DNA from: Afifella marina DSM 2698
GTDB lineage: Bacteria > Pseudomonadota > Alphaproteobacteria > Rhizobiales > Afifellaceae
Reading direction: 5' to 3'
Length of the DNA: 64,000 nt
Assembly: GCF_900102695.1 (NCBI RefSeq)
Contig: NZ_FMVW01000001.1
Span: 955,669 to 1,019,668, forward strand
Shown here piece by piece: positions 26,606 through 34,818 of the stretch (its first letter is position 1; every line of letters starts with the position of its first letter). The notes beneath the pieces were generated by a model. The model was not told the origin of the DNA. It worked only from the letters and a program-made list of their open reading frames with translations, and searched no databases. The position numbers were made by a program, and so were the translations under genes.

Positions 26606-27934
26606 ATGGGACCGCAGGTCGATCCGGTCGTCTCCGATCGGGCATTTCCTGAAAAGGCCGATGTCGTCGTCATCGGCGGCGGCATCATCGGTGTCAGTTC
26701 GGCCCTGTTCATGGCCGAGCGCGGCATGGATGTCGTGGTGGTCGAAAAGGGCCACATCGCCGGCGAACAATCGAGCCGCAACTGGGGCTGGGTGCGCCAG
26801 CTCTATCGCGATCCACGCGAATTCGATCTGATCCGCGAGGCGCTCGGTCTGTGGCGGGGGCTCGATCAGCGCATCGGCGGCGAGACCGGCTTCACCCAAT
26901 GCGGCATTCTCTATGGCGCGCGCAACGACAAGGACGTGGAAGCCTATCGCGCCTGGGCTGAAAAGGCGGCCGCTTCCGGCATCGCGACGGAGCTTCTTTC
27001 CGGCAGCGAGATGGAGAAACACCTGCCGGGCGATCGCGACCTGCCGAAGGCCATCCTTCTGTGTCCGGGCGACGGGCGTGCCGAGCCGCAGAAGGCGGCG
27101 CCCGCAATTGCACTCGGTGCCCGGGCCCGCGGCGCCCGCATCTTCACCGATTGCGCCGCGCGCGGGATCGAGACGGCAGGAGGCGAGGTCGCCGGCGTCG
27201 TCACGGAGCGCGGCCGCATCGCGACAAAGAACGTCGTCGTCGCGGGCGGTGCCTGGAGCCGGCGCATCCTGAGTGATCTCGATGTCGTCCTGCCGCAGCT
27301 CAAGGTGCGGGCGAGCGTTGCCCGCACCTCGCCGGTTGAGGGTGGGCCGGAGGTCTCCATCTGGGACGACGTTCTGGGTCTCAGGAAGCGCGCCGATGGC
27401 GGCTACACACTGGCGAACGGGCTTTCCAACGCGGCACCTCTGACGCCCGACAGTTTCCGCTTCTTCTTCGATTTCCTGCCGGTTCTCGCCATGGATTGGC
27501 GCCATGTCGGCCTGCGTCTCGACGAGCGCTTCTTCAGCGAATGGCGCGAGCGCAAGCCGGTGCCCTACGATCAGCCGTCGCCTTATGAGGCTTGCCGCGT
27601 CCTCGATCCGAAGCCGGACCTTGGCTATGTGCGCAAGTGTTTTGAGGAAGCGAAACGGCGTTTCCCGGTCTTCAACGATGCGCGCCTCGTGCAGACCTGG
27701 GCGGGCTTCATCGATACGACGCCGGACGTCGTGCCGGTGATCTCGCCGGTCGAAAGCTGCTCGGGCCTCATCGTCGCCACGGGATTTTCGGGCCACGGTT
27801 TCGGCATCGGTCCGGGGGCGGGGCATCTCGTCGCCGATCTCGTGACTGGCGAAAAGCCGATCGCCGATCCGCATGCCTTCCGCCTGTCGCGCTTCAGCGA
27901 TGGCAGCCGCCCGAGGCCGATGACGAATCTGTAG
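26606..27934 (+). CDS. FAD-dependent amine / D-amino-acid oxidase-type oxidoreductase
   Basis: A 442-aa DAO-superfamily protein. The dinucleotide motif VVVIGGGIIGVSSALFMAERG (about 18-38) binds FAD, EKGHIAGEQSSRNWGWVRQ includes a Ser-Ser-Arg-Asn region conserved near the flavin, and the C-terminal GFSGHGFGIGPGAGHLVADL closes the FAD site. The start at 26606 follows AAGAGGAGA. It lies 86 bp after the HutC-type repressor. A role in oxidising an imported amine, imino acid or N-methyl amino acid is inferred from context only. There is no signal peptide, so it acts in the cytoplasm. Confidence 0.85.
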   Translation: MGPQVDPVVSDRAFPEKADVVVIGGGIIGVSSALFMAERGMDVVVVEKGHIAGEQSSRNWGWVRQLYRDPREFDLIREALGLWRGLDQRIGGETGFTQCGILYGARNDKDVEAYRAWAEKAAASGIATELLSGSEMEKHLPGDRDLPKAILLCPGDGRAEPQKAAPAIALGARARGARIFTDCAARGIETAGGEVAGVVTERGRIATKNVVVAGGAWSRRILSDLDVVLPQLKVRASVARTSPVEGGPEVSIWDDVLGLRKRADGGYTLANGLSNAAPLTPDSFRFFFDFLPVLAMDWRHVGLRLDERFFSEWRERKPVPYDQPSPYEACRVLDPKPDLGYVRKCFEEAKRRFPVFNDARLVQTWAGFIDTTPDVVPVISPVESCSGLIVATGFSGHGFGIGPGAGHLVADLVTGEKPIADPHAFRLSRFSDGSRPRPMTNL

Positions 27935-28001
27935 GGTTATCGTATCCCGATAGGAGGATCCGGCCGTCATGCGCGCTCGTTTGGCAGCGGGATCTTGCGT
28001 C

Positions 28002-28193
28002 TCAGTTCCATTTTTGGGCGCTTTTGGACGGCGTCGTCTTGGTCACGAGTGCCGCCACGATCTCGAAAAGTCCGACGGCGATGAGCGGCACCCAAACCTC
28101 ACTGGCAAAGCCGAATAGGAAGGGGGAACTCGCAAGGAGCGCGCCTCCTGGCCAGCGAGGGACGGAGAAAAGCGGGCCGGGGCGAAGCGCCAC
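28002..28193 (-). pseudogene. Fragment of a small SPW-type membrane protein
   Basis: A 63-codon frame opening at GTG. Its C-terminal part has two hydrophobic stretches with SSPFLFGFA and WVPLIAVGLFEIVAALVT, resembling one half of SPW-repeat membrane proteins, which normally have two such units. The N-terminal 20 residues have no family character, and no ribosome-binding site is evident. It is probably a truncated remnant; a genuine mini-protein cannot be excluded. Confidence 0.35.
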
Positions 28194-28217
28194 GGCTCGC
28201 TCTCCTATTCGCGCGCC

Positions 28218-28661
28218 TCAGGAGGAGGCGCTGTCCATCCAGGCTTTGTGGCGGCGCTCGTCCTCTAGGCCGCGCTCGAAGATCGGGCGTGCTTCGGGTG
28301 GAACTGCGGAATTTCCCGCGCCGCTGGAATAGGCGGCGATCGTATCGCTTTCGTTGCTGCTCATCGCTTTTAGGATGGTGCTGTCGCCCGCGATGGCTGC
28401 CATTTTGACTTTCCCCGTCGTCAGCATCTCCTTCATGTCGCCTTCCGCAGGCACTTCTGCGCCATGCTGGGCCGCAAGGTCGCGCAGCTCTGACAGGTGC
28501 CGGTGATGATCGCTGCGAAACTCCTCGATCTGGCGCTTGAGTTCAGGGTTTTCCAGCCGCTCGATCGTAGCGTCGTAGGCGGCGATTGCGTCCCGTTCCA
28601 AATAGACGAAATTGGTGATCAGCGTCTTGATATCGCCTTCGCTGCCGACTGTCGTTGCCAT
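28218..28661 (-). CDS. DUF2383 ferritin-like protein
   Basis: A 147-aa four-helix protein with PA2169/DUF2383 features: LERDAIAAYDATIERL, EFRSDHHRHLSELRDLAAQHG, NESDTIAAYSSG and GLEDERRHKAWMDS. The Glu and His residues in each helix fit a di-metal ferritin-like site. The ATG at 28661 has GGAGACGAA upstream, which decides the start over 28709. These proteins are often general-stress genes; no regulator lies beside it. Role unproven. Confidence 0.8.
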   Translation of the reverse strand: MATTVGSEGDIKTLITNFVYLERDAIAAYDATIERLENPELKRQIEEFRSDHHRHLSELRDLAAQHGAEVPAEGDMKEMLTTGKVKMAAIAGDSTILKAMSSNESDTIAAYSSGAGNSAVPPEARPIFERGLEDERRHKAWMDSASS

Positions 28662-28881
28662 GGATTCGTCTCCGTTGTTGTTCGCGTGCTGGCAACACGG
28701 GGAGGGCAAGCCTGTTCCAAAAAAAATTCGACTTATATTTAGTCGGCGTATACTTGTCTTATTTTATATTATGAAGATGCAGATAGAACACTCATGGGGT
28801 TGTTTCTGGGCTGAATGAAAAGCTTGCGGAAGCGTGGCGGCCGCAACTGCAACGACCGCCGTCTTCTAAGCTTCGTGTGGT

Positions 28882-29070
28882 TCAGATGGCTTCGCCCGCG
28901 GCGTTGCGACCGGCGATGCGTCCGAAGGCAAGGATCTCGGCGATATTGCCGCCACCTGCAGGATAGCGTTCGCCGTACATTGAGCCGAGTTCGCCCGCTT
29001 TGTAGAGCTTTGGGATCGGCTTGCCGAAGGCGTCGATCACCCGACCCTTCGGGTCATAGCGCGGGCCGCC
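28882..29070 (-). pseudogene. C-terminal remnant of an FAD-binding flavoprotein (fumarate reductase / SDH family)
   Basis: Only the extreme C-terminus survives, with GRVIDAFGKPIPKLYKAGEL followed by GSMYGERYPAGGGNIAEILA and FGRIAGRNAA. This is the FAD-closing segment of fumarate-reductase/3-ketosteroid-dehydrogenase type flavoproteins. No N-terminal dinucleotide-binding domain or catalytic part is present. Upstream the sequence switches abruptly to a cytochrome c remnant on the opposite strand, so a rearrangement removed the rest. Confidence 0.7.
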
Positions 29071-29077
29071 CGTCGAG

Positions 29078-29360
29078 GCTGCCTTTCTCGATGCCCTGCA
29101 CCCGCAAAAGGGCATCACCTGCGAAAACTGCCATGGCGCGCAGGCGCCTACCTCGCCGGCGACGGATGCCGCCTGTCTCGCCTGCCACGGCAGTTACGCA
29201 GACCTTGCGGTCCGAAGGAATGTCACCCAATCCGCACGCCTCACATTTGGGCGAGATCGACTGCACGGAGTGCCACAAGGCGCATTCCCCCTCGACGCTC
29301 TTTTGCAGTGTCTGCCATCAATTCCCAACCCTCTTCATGCCGTCGGCAAACACGGATTGA
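29078..29360 (+). pseudogene. Frameshifted remnant of a tetraheme cytochrome c
   Basis: Four CxxCH heme motifs occur in order: CENCH (29120-29134), CLACH (29174-29188), CTECH (29262-29276) and CSVCH (29304-29318). The first two are in one frame and the last two in another, so a single frameshift lies between 29189 and 29225. HASHLGEIDCTECHKAHSPS and the spacing match small tetraheme cytochromes that serve periplasmic flavocytochrome reductases. The signal peptide and start are gone. With the flavoprotein remnant next door it marks a lost periplasmic reductase module. Confidence 0.72.
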
Positions 29361-29574
29361 TGCCGCCCTCCGGGCGCGACAATGCCGGACTTGCGGTTCC
29401 AGTGGAGGATCGCCTAGGACACACTTCGCGGTCGGAGGGCTGAGGCCCTACTTGTACTTTGCTGAGGGATGCCAAAAGCAGCCGCGACTTTGAAGTCCGC
29501 AAAGAAGTGAGTTCTGAAAGCAGCTTCGTTGCAGAGTTCCTGGTAAGAGCCTATGGGTCCTACAGAATCATCTT

Positions 29575-30657
29575 ATGAGTTCTGGTGGAGAATTTCCCAT
29601 CGCCAACACATTTGAAGCTGCTGTCGACCCCGCGCCGGATGGTATTTCTCAACGACGGGAGATGTTTACTCCGTGCGGGGACGGACGCGATCGCTCTTGT
29701 CTGGTAAGCGTTGTGGTCGTTGCCAGTGCGTTTGCGCCTCATAAGCAACAACTTCTGTCCATCGCGTCATTCTTACGCAGTCGCTACGCTTTTTTCGAGA
29801 TTTTGCTCATCGCACCGGCATCGGGTGAGACGGTCGATGATCTCGTCGCCGACATTGCTCGTGTCACACCGCAGATCCGTCTGCTTCAGATCGATGGTGC
29901 CAATGATTTCGACCGGCTGGCCATCCATGGTTATCAGGAATGCATCGGTGACATCGTCGTGCTGACATCGGCCGACGAGCTGCCCTTCATTGACCTCGCC
30001 ACCTTGATTGAACCGATGCAGAGGGGAGAAAATCTCGTCCGACTTCGGCGCAAGTCCGGCTCCCTGTTCGAGAAAACGAGCTCGCTTATAATCCGCTCGG
30101 TCACTGGCTTCGAGGTCGATACACGCTTCTACCGCACCCTTGCCCTCAGCCGACAATTGCTGAGCGAACTCCTCGCATATCCGGAGGAAATCCAGCTCTT
30201 CCGTTTCAAGGCACATCACCTTTTCGGTCGCCAGCGTGTGATTAAGACCGATGCTGCCCCTGTGCGAGGAGGCTTCAGGCGTCTATTGCGCCGCATCGAT
30301 CTGGTGGCGCGGTTGGTTGCCACCTCTGCGCCCCGGCTTTTACGGTTTGGGAGTGCTGTTTGTACGCTGTTTGCAATCGCTGCCCTGGCTTCGCTTCTCT
30401 ACGTTTTCGCCATCTGGCTGATGAAGAGCGATGTGGCGGAAGGCTGGACGACGATGACAACGATGCTGGGTGCCTGGATGTTCGTTCAGCTTGCGGCTAC
30501 GGCGATCTTGTGCCTCGGTCTTTCCCGCCTCCTGGATCGACAGGAACGCTCGCGTGCCCCTCGGCTCCTCAACGAGATGACGGTCAGCGACCTGTTCGGA
30601 AATGCCAGCGTGCTCAATGTGGAGGTATCGGAGCCGCATTCGGAGACCAAGCGGTGA
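29575..30657 (+). CDS. GT2-like glycosyltransferase with C-terminal membrane helices, catalytic motifs degenerate
   Basis: A 360-aa protein. Residues about 40-230 look like a GT-A fold (SCLVSVVVVASAFAPHKQQL as first strand; GDIVVLTSADELPFIDLATL where the DxD and following loop should be). Two long hydrophobic segments follow (about 265-290 and 305-325), as in DPM1/GtrB-type enzymes that act on polyprenyl phosphate. The usual DGSxD and DADLQDPPE motifs are replaced, so it may be inactive or use another donor. The start at 29575 or the internal Met30 are both possible. First of seven plus-strand genes. Confidence 0.7.
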   Translation: MSSGGEFPIANTFEAAVDPAPDGISQRREMFTPCGDGRDRSCLVSVVVVASAFAPHKQQLLSIASFLRSRYAFFEILLIAPASGETVDDLVADIARVTPQIRLLQIDGANDFDRLAIHGYQECIGDIVVLTSADELPFIDLATLIEPMQRGENLVRLRRKSGSLFEKTSSLIIRSVTGFEVDTRFYRTLALSRQLLSELLAYPEEIQLFRFKAHHLFGRQRVIKTDAAPVRGGFRRLLRRIDLVARLVATSAPRLLRFGSAVCTLFAIAALASLLYVFAIWLMKSDVAEGWTTMTTMLGAWMFVQLAATAILCLGLSRLLDRQERSRAPRLLNEMTVSDLFGNASVLNVEVSEPHSETKR

Positions 30658-30762
30658 AAGCCTTCCCCAGCCTGATGCGCGCAAGGCGGTCATCTTCTCC
30701 GGAGGAACTGTCATATTGAAGGTTGTGTGCTAGCGAGGCCGCTGGCCGCCCTGAGAGGATAA

Positions 30763-31557
30763 ATGTCTGACGAGCCGAATTCCGAACGCGCTGTCCCAAG
30801 TTACGAATCCTATATTTTTCGCGACCGGGCGACCCGCTATTGCACCGTCATCCCGGTTATCAATGAAGGTGAGAGGATCGTGTCGCAGCTCACCCGCATG
30901 CGGGAGCTTGCGATCGATCAGCTGACCGACATTGTCATTGCTGACGGCGGCTCGACGGATGGCTCGATGGAGACAGAACGCCTGCAGGCTTTGGGTGTTC
31001 GAGCGCTGCTCGTCAAAAACGACAAGGGAAAGCTCTCTGCCCAGCTGCGCATGGGCTACGCCTTTGCCTTGGATGAAGGATATGACGGCATCGTCACCAT
31101 CGACGGCAATGGCAAGGATTCCGTCGAATCGATACCGCTTTTTGTCGAGGCGCTTGATGACGGGATCGATTACGCTCAGGCCTCGCGGTTCATCGAGGGT
31201 GGCAAGGCATTGAACACGCCGCCGATCCGCACGGCCGCCATTCGGCTTGTCCATGCCCCTCTTTTGAGTCTAGCCGCGCGGCGTCGCTTCACCGACACCA
31301 CACAAGGTTTCCGTGCTTACAGCCGGCGCTATCTCGAACATCCGGACGTGCGGCCCTTTCGAACCTGCTTCGATACCTATGAGCTGCTCGCCTATTTGAC
31401 CGTGCGCGCCTCGCAGCTCGGACTGAAGACGCGGGAGATCCCAACAACCCGAAGCTATCCGGCAAACGAGCCTGTGCCGACGAAGTTAACCGCACACGGC
31501 AATGCTGACTTGATGAGGATCCTCTTCCGCACCCTGGCGGGCCGCTACAACCCGTAA
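30763..31557 (+). CDS. Family 2 glycosyltransferase
   Basis: A 264-aa GT2 enzyme without membrane helices. It shows CTVIPVINEGERIVSQL, the nucleotide-sugar loop VIADGGSTDGSMETE and the metal site region GIVTIDGNGKDSVESIP; later TTQGFRAYSRRYLE matches polyprenyl-phosphate sugar transferases (GFRAxSR). It is cytoplasmic or peripheral and probably makes a lipid-linked sugar with the GtrA-like protein downstream. It is separated by 105 bp from the degenerate GT2 gene and by 7 bp from the FAD oxidoreductase. Confidence 0.85.
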   Translation: MSDEPNSERAVPSYESYIFRDRATRYCTVIPVINEGERIVSQLTRMRELAIDQLTDIVIADGGSTDGSMETERLQALGVRALLVKNDKGKLSAQLRMGYAFALDEGYDGIVTIDGNGKDSVESIPLFVEALDDGIDYAQASRFIEGGKALNTPPIRTAAIRLVHAPLLSLAARRRFTDTTQGFRAYSRRYLEHPDVRPFRTCFDTYELLAYLTVRASQLGLKTREIPTTRSYPANEPVPTKLTAHGNADLMRILFRTLAGRYNP

Positions 31558-31564
31558 CGGAACG

Positions 31565-32674
31565 ATGCAAATCCTGCCCACGCCCTCCAGGACCGCTTAC
31601 GACGTCATCATCATTGGCGCTGGCTTCTACGGTCTGGCGCTTGCCGCGCATCTCGGGAAAGCCGGTCGGAGCGTTCTCGTTTGCGAAATCGCAGAAGAGG
31701 CGATGGGACGCGCTTCGAAGGTCAACCAGGCGCGGGTGCATGCGGGTTTTCACTATCCTCGCAGTTTTCCCACGGCCTTGCGTTCGTGCCACAACTTCGA
31801 CCCTTTCGTTGACGAGTTCCGCCCAGCTATCGTTTCCGACTTTCAGATGCTTTACGCGATCGCGCGGTATCGCACGCGTGTGAATGCGCGTCGCTTCCAT
31901 GGCATGTTCGAAGCGATGGGGGCTCCGTTAAGGCCGGCATCAGCTGCTCATCGGGCGCTCTTCTCCAACGATCTCGTGGAGGATGTTTTTGCCTGCACCG
32001 AATACGCTTTTGACTATTCGGTGCTGCGCGAACTTCTCTTCTCCCGTCTCCGACCCTTTTCTGTCGATCTCGTTTTTCGCACCGAGGTGGCGCAGGTAGC
32101 TCCTGGAAAAGGTGAGGGCATCCTCGTGACGCTGGGCGATGGGCGGATTGTTGAAGCGGGTCAGGTCTTCAATATCACCTATTCGCAAATCAATGGGGTT
32201 CTGAGGTCGAGCGGTCTCAAGCCATTGCCGTTGAAGCACGAGCTTGTCGAGATCGCCATCATCGATCCGCCGGCGGAACTGGGCGGTCTTGCGGTGACCG
32301 TCATGGACGGTGCTTTCTTCTCCTCCATGCCGTTTCCTGCGGCCAACGCCTATTCGCTCACCCATGTCCGCTACACCCCGCATTTCGGTTGGACTGACGA
32401 CAACGCAGGAGAGGGCGCATATCAAATGGCCCAGCGGCTGCCACACGAGACGCGTTGGCGCCATATGATCAATGACGCCCGCCGTTATATGCCGGCCTTT
32501 GGCGAGGCGCGCTGGCGTACTTCCCTTTTCGACGTGAAGACGGTGCCGGTGAAAAACGAAGCAGACGACGGGCGTCCGATTCTCTTGCACGCCCATTCCG
32601 AGGTGCCGGGACTCTGGTCTGTTCTTGGCAGCAAGATTGACAATATCTACGATCTCTACGATGCGGTCGGGTGA
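31565..32674 (+). CDS. FAD-dependent oxidoreductase of the glycan cluster
   Basis: A 369-aa DAO-superfamily protein. The FAD motif is YDVIIIGAGFYGLALAAHLG (about 13-32) with the acidic end VCEIAEEAMGRASKVNQARVH; HAGFHYPRS follows. The C-terminus VPGLWSVLGSKIDNIYDLYD provides the flavin-closing region. Tight packing (7 bp after the GT2, overlapping the GtrA-like gene) suggests it modifies a sugar or lipid intermediate by oxidation. The substrate is unknown. Confidence 0.8.
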   Translation: MQILPTPSRTAYDVIIIGAGFYGLALAAHLGKAGRSVLVCEIAEEAMGRASKVNQARVHAGFHYPRSFPTALRSCHNFDPFVDEFRPAIVSDFQMLYAIARYRTRVNARRFHGMFEAMGAPLRPASAAHRALFSNDLVEDVFACTEYAFDYSVLRELLFSRLRPFSVDLVFRTEVAQVAPGKGEGILVTLGDGRIVEAGQVFNITYSQINGVLRSSGLKPLPLKHELVEIAIIDPPAELGGLAVTVMDGAFFSSMPFPAANAYSLTHVRYTPHFGWTDDNAGEGAYQMAQRLPHETRWRHMINDARRYMPAFGEARWRTSLFDVKTVPVKNEADDGRPILLHAHSEVPGLWSVLGSKIDNIYDLYDAVG

Positions 32675-33167
32675 AGAGGGGCGGGGAGTGTCTCACATCC
32701 ACACGCGCCTCGCCCAATTGCTCTCGGCTTCGTTCCTGCGTTTCTTCGCGGCAAGCCTTGCTGGCCTTGTCTTTGATGTCGCGCTTGCGGCAACACTCAA
32801 TCGGCTAGTCGGCCTTGCTTTGATCACCTCGGCGGCTGTCTCTCTCGTGACGGCGGCAGCCCTCATGTATCTGGTGCATGAGTTCTGGACCTTCCGCTCC
32901 AGTGAGAGACGGTTTTCCTTCGCTCGAATGGCCGGAACGGTGATTTCGGCGCTCGTCGCCTTGGCGGTGCGTTCCGGAATCCTTTATGCCACCTCTCGGC
33001 TTGCAGGACTTGGCGATAACTGGGTGCTCTTCCAGCTGCTTCTGGCGACCGGCACATCGTTCATCGTCAATTATGTCATTGTGCGGCGCGTCGTCGGGGG
33101 TGGGGTCAACCGCTCTGCGTCGGACACCCAACCACCCAGAGAGGATGACCCATGCGCCGTGCGCTGA
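32661..33167 (+). CDS. GtrA-family membrane protein
   Basis: A 168-aa protein with four predicted helices: FLRFFAASLAGLVFDVALAA, the next at about residues 47-67, then MAGTVISALVALAVRSGILY and LATGTSFIVNYVIVRRVV. The pattern ending in helix 4 plus the motif HEFWTFR between helices 2 and 3 is characteristic of GtrA, the proposed flippase of polyprenyl-phosphate-glucose. The ATG at 32661 overlaps the upstream gene by 14 bp; an in-frame GTG at 32688 with a good GGGGCGGGGA site is an alternative. It overlaps the next gene by 16 bp. Confidence 0.82.
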   Translation: MRSGEEGRGVSHIHTRLAQLLSASFLRFFAASLAGLVFDVALAATLNRLVGLALITSAAVSLVTAAALMYLVHEFWTFRSSERRFSFARMAGTVISALVALAVRSGILYATSRLAGLGDNWVLFQLLLATGTSFIVNYVIVRRVVGGGVNRSASDTQPPREDDPCAVR

Positions 33168-33958
33168 TCGGCTACACTGGTTTTGTCGGCTCGAACTTGA
33201 AGACGGCCGGCGGTTTTACGGACTTCTACAATTCCCGCAATTTTCGTGACATGGCCGGCGAGAGCTATGACGAAGTCGTGTGCGCTGGCGTCTCGGCCGT
33301 CAAATGGCTTGCCAACAAGGAGCCCGAGCGCGACTGGCAGGAGATTTCGGCGTTGCTCGATGTGCTTTCGCGGGTCACAGCACGGCGTTTCACCTTGATC
33401 TCTACCATCGACGTTTATCCTGATCCGTCGCAGCCTGATGACGAGACGACGATGCTGCCATACGAGGATGGCCAGCCCTATGGTCGTCATCGGCTGAAGA
33501 TCGAGCGTTTCGTGGAGGAGCGTTTCGATGAGGCTTTCGTGCTCCGGCTGCCGGCCCTCTTCGGCCCGGGTTTGAAGAAGAACGTCATCTTCGATCTTCT
33601 GACGGAAAATCAGACTGAGAAGATCAATCCGGCTACGGTCTTCCAGTGGTATCCCGTTCGTCGCCTTGCTGCAGATCTGGCGGCGGCGCAAAGCGCGGAT
33701 TTGAAGCTCGTCAATCTTTTTCCGGAGCCTCTGGCGACGCGGCGTCTTCTTGAGCTTTTCCCGGGCGCACAGGTCGCTCCGGCGAGTGATCCGGCACCCC
33801 ATTACGCCCTGCAGACGCGGTATGCTGCGCTCTTTGGCGGCGTCGGGCATTACATCATGACCGCCGAAGAGGTGCTGAACGAGCTTTCGGACTTCGTTGC
33901 GGCTGCGCGTGCGAACCCGGAGCGTATGCTCGCAGGAACCCGGGGGCAGGCGCGATGA
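33152..33958 (+). CDS. NAD(P)-dependent epimerase/dehydratase-like protein
   Basis: A 268-aa Rossmann protein. The GxxGxxG motif is ALIGYTGFVGSNL at the N-terminus, the Ser/Thr strand is LISTIDVYPDPS, and the active-site region is QPYGRHRLKIERFVEERF. The canonical Tyr-x-x-x-Lys reads Tyr-Gly-Arg-His-Arg, so the catalytic Lys is Arg. It is shorter than typical sugar epimerases (about 310-340 aa). It may be a binding or divergent reductase protein acting on a nucleotide- or lipid-linked sugar. Confidence 0.75.
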   Translation: MRRALIGYTGFVGSNLKTAGGFTDFYNSRNFRDMAGESYDEVVCAGVSAVKWLANKEPERDWQEISALLDVLSRVTARRFTLISTIDVYPDPSQPDDETTMLPYEDGQPYGRHRLKIERFVEERFDEAFVLRLPALFGPGLKKNVIFDLLTENQTEKINPATVFQWYPVRRLAADLAAAQSADLKLVNLFPEPLATRRLLELFPGAQVAPASDPAPHYALQTRYAALFGGVGHYIMTAEEVLNELSDFVAAARANPERMLAGTRGQAR

Positions 33959-34818
33959 AGATGGAGCGGCGTTCGATTTCGAACATCGCCTGGCCGATCC
34001 AGGAGGACATCGCCGCTTTGGACCTTGCTGCCGAGCTCGGCTTCGACGGCGTCGAGCTTGCTCCCGCCAAGGCGCTGGGTCCTTTGGACGCCGTCGAGCT
34101 TGGCGACGTGCGCCGATACCGAGACGGTCTTGCTGCACGCGGCCTGTCGATCCCGGCGCTTCAGGGCATCCTGTTCGGTGCCGACGATGTTCATCTGTTT
34201 GCTAGCGATGAAGCGCGCCTCCGCCTTGCACAGCGGCTGGATCGGGTGGCGGAGCTCGCAGCGGAATTGGGGGCAGGGGCCTGTGTCTTCGGCGCCCCGA
34301 AATTGCGTGATCCGGGTGATCTCGATGCCGGCGAAGCATGGGCGAGGGCAGTGGAATTTTTCGCCGATATCGCACCACGCTTCGCCTCTCGCGGAACCAG
34401 CCTGTGTTTCGAGGCGAACCCGCCGATGTACGATTGCCGCTTCGTCACGACGACGGAAGAGGCGATGCGGCTGGTGAAGGCAGTTGGGGAGCCGGGATTC
34501 GCTCTTCAGCTCGATTTCGGGACGGTGTTCGCGAACGGTGAGACGGCTGAAACCGTGGAAAGCGCGGGGCGCATGGCTTGCCATTGCCATGTGAGCGAGC
34601 CCGGTTTGGTGCCGCTTGGTGCAGGCGAAGCGAAAAGCAGCTCGGTAGACCACGCGATGACAGGGGCGGCGCTCGTCGCCTCTGGTTATGAGGGCTGGAT
34701 CTCGGTCGAGATGCGGGCGGTCGAGGATTGGCGCGGTGCCATGCGTCGAGCGTCAGCGTTCATAGAAAATTACTATTCATCGACTTCGCGGGGCCAAGAT
34801 GGTGTCTCTACCTTCTGA
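33955..34818 (+). CDS. Sugar phosphate isomerase/epimerase (xylose isomerase-like TIM barrel)
   Basis: A 287-aa AP-endonuclease-2 type TIM barrel. The four metal ligands expected in this family are visible: Glu in CFEANPPMYD, Asp in LQLDFGTV, His in ACHCHVSEPG and Glu in ISVEMRAVEDW. It starts in ATGA overlap with the epimerase-like gene. It probably isomerises or epimerises a sugar precursor for the glycan. Such proteins are promiscuous and no substrate can be given. Confidence 0.83.
   Translation: MKMERRSISNIAWPIQEDIAALDLAAELGFDGVELAPAKALGPLDAVELGDVRRYRDGLAARGLSIPALQGILFGADDVHLFASDEARLRLAQRLDRVAELAAELGAGACVFGAPKLRDPGDLDAGEAWARAVEFFADIAPRFASRGTSLCFEANPPMYDCRFVTTTEEAMRLVKAVGEPGFALQLDFGTVFANGETAETVESAGRMACHCHVSEPGLVPLGAGEAKSSSVDHAMTGAALVASGYEGWISVEMRAVEDWRGAMRRASAFIENYYSSTSRGQDGVSTF

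Noticed and set aside
26501..27970. 489-codon minus-strand open frame opposite the FAD oxidase
   Set aside because: Low-complexity Arg/Asp/Ala translation with no motif; the FAD oxidase on the plus strand has clear cofactor motifs and a ribosome-binding site.
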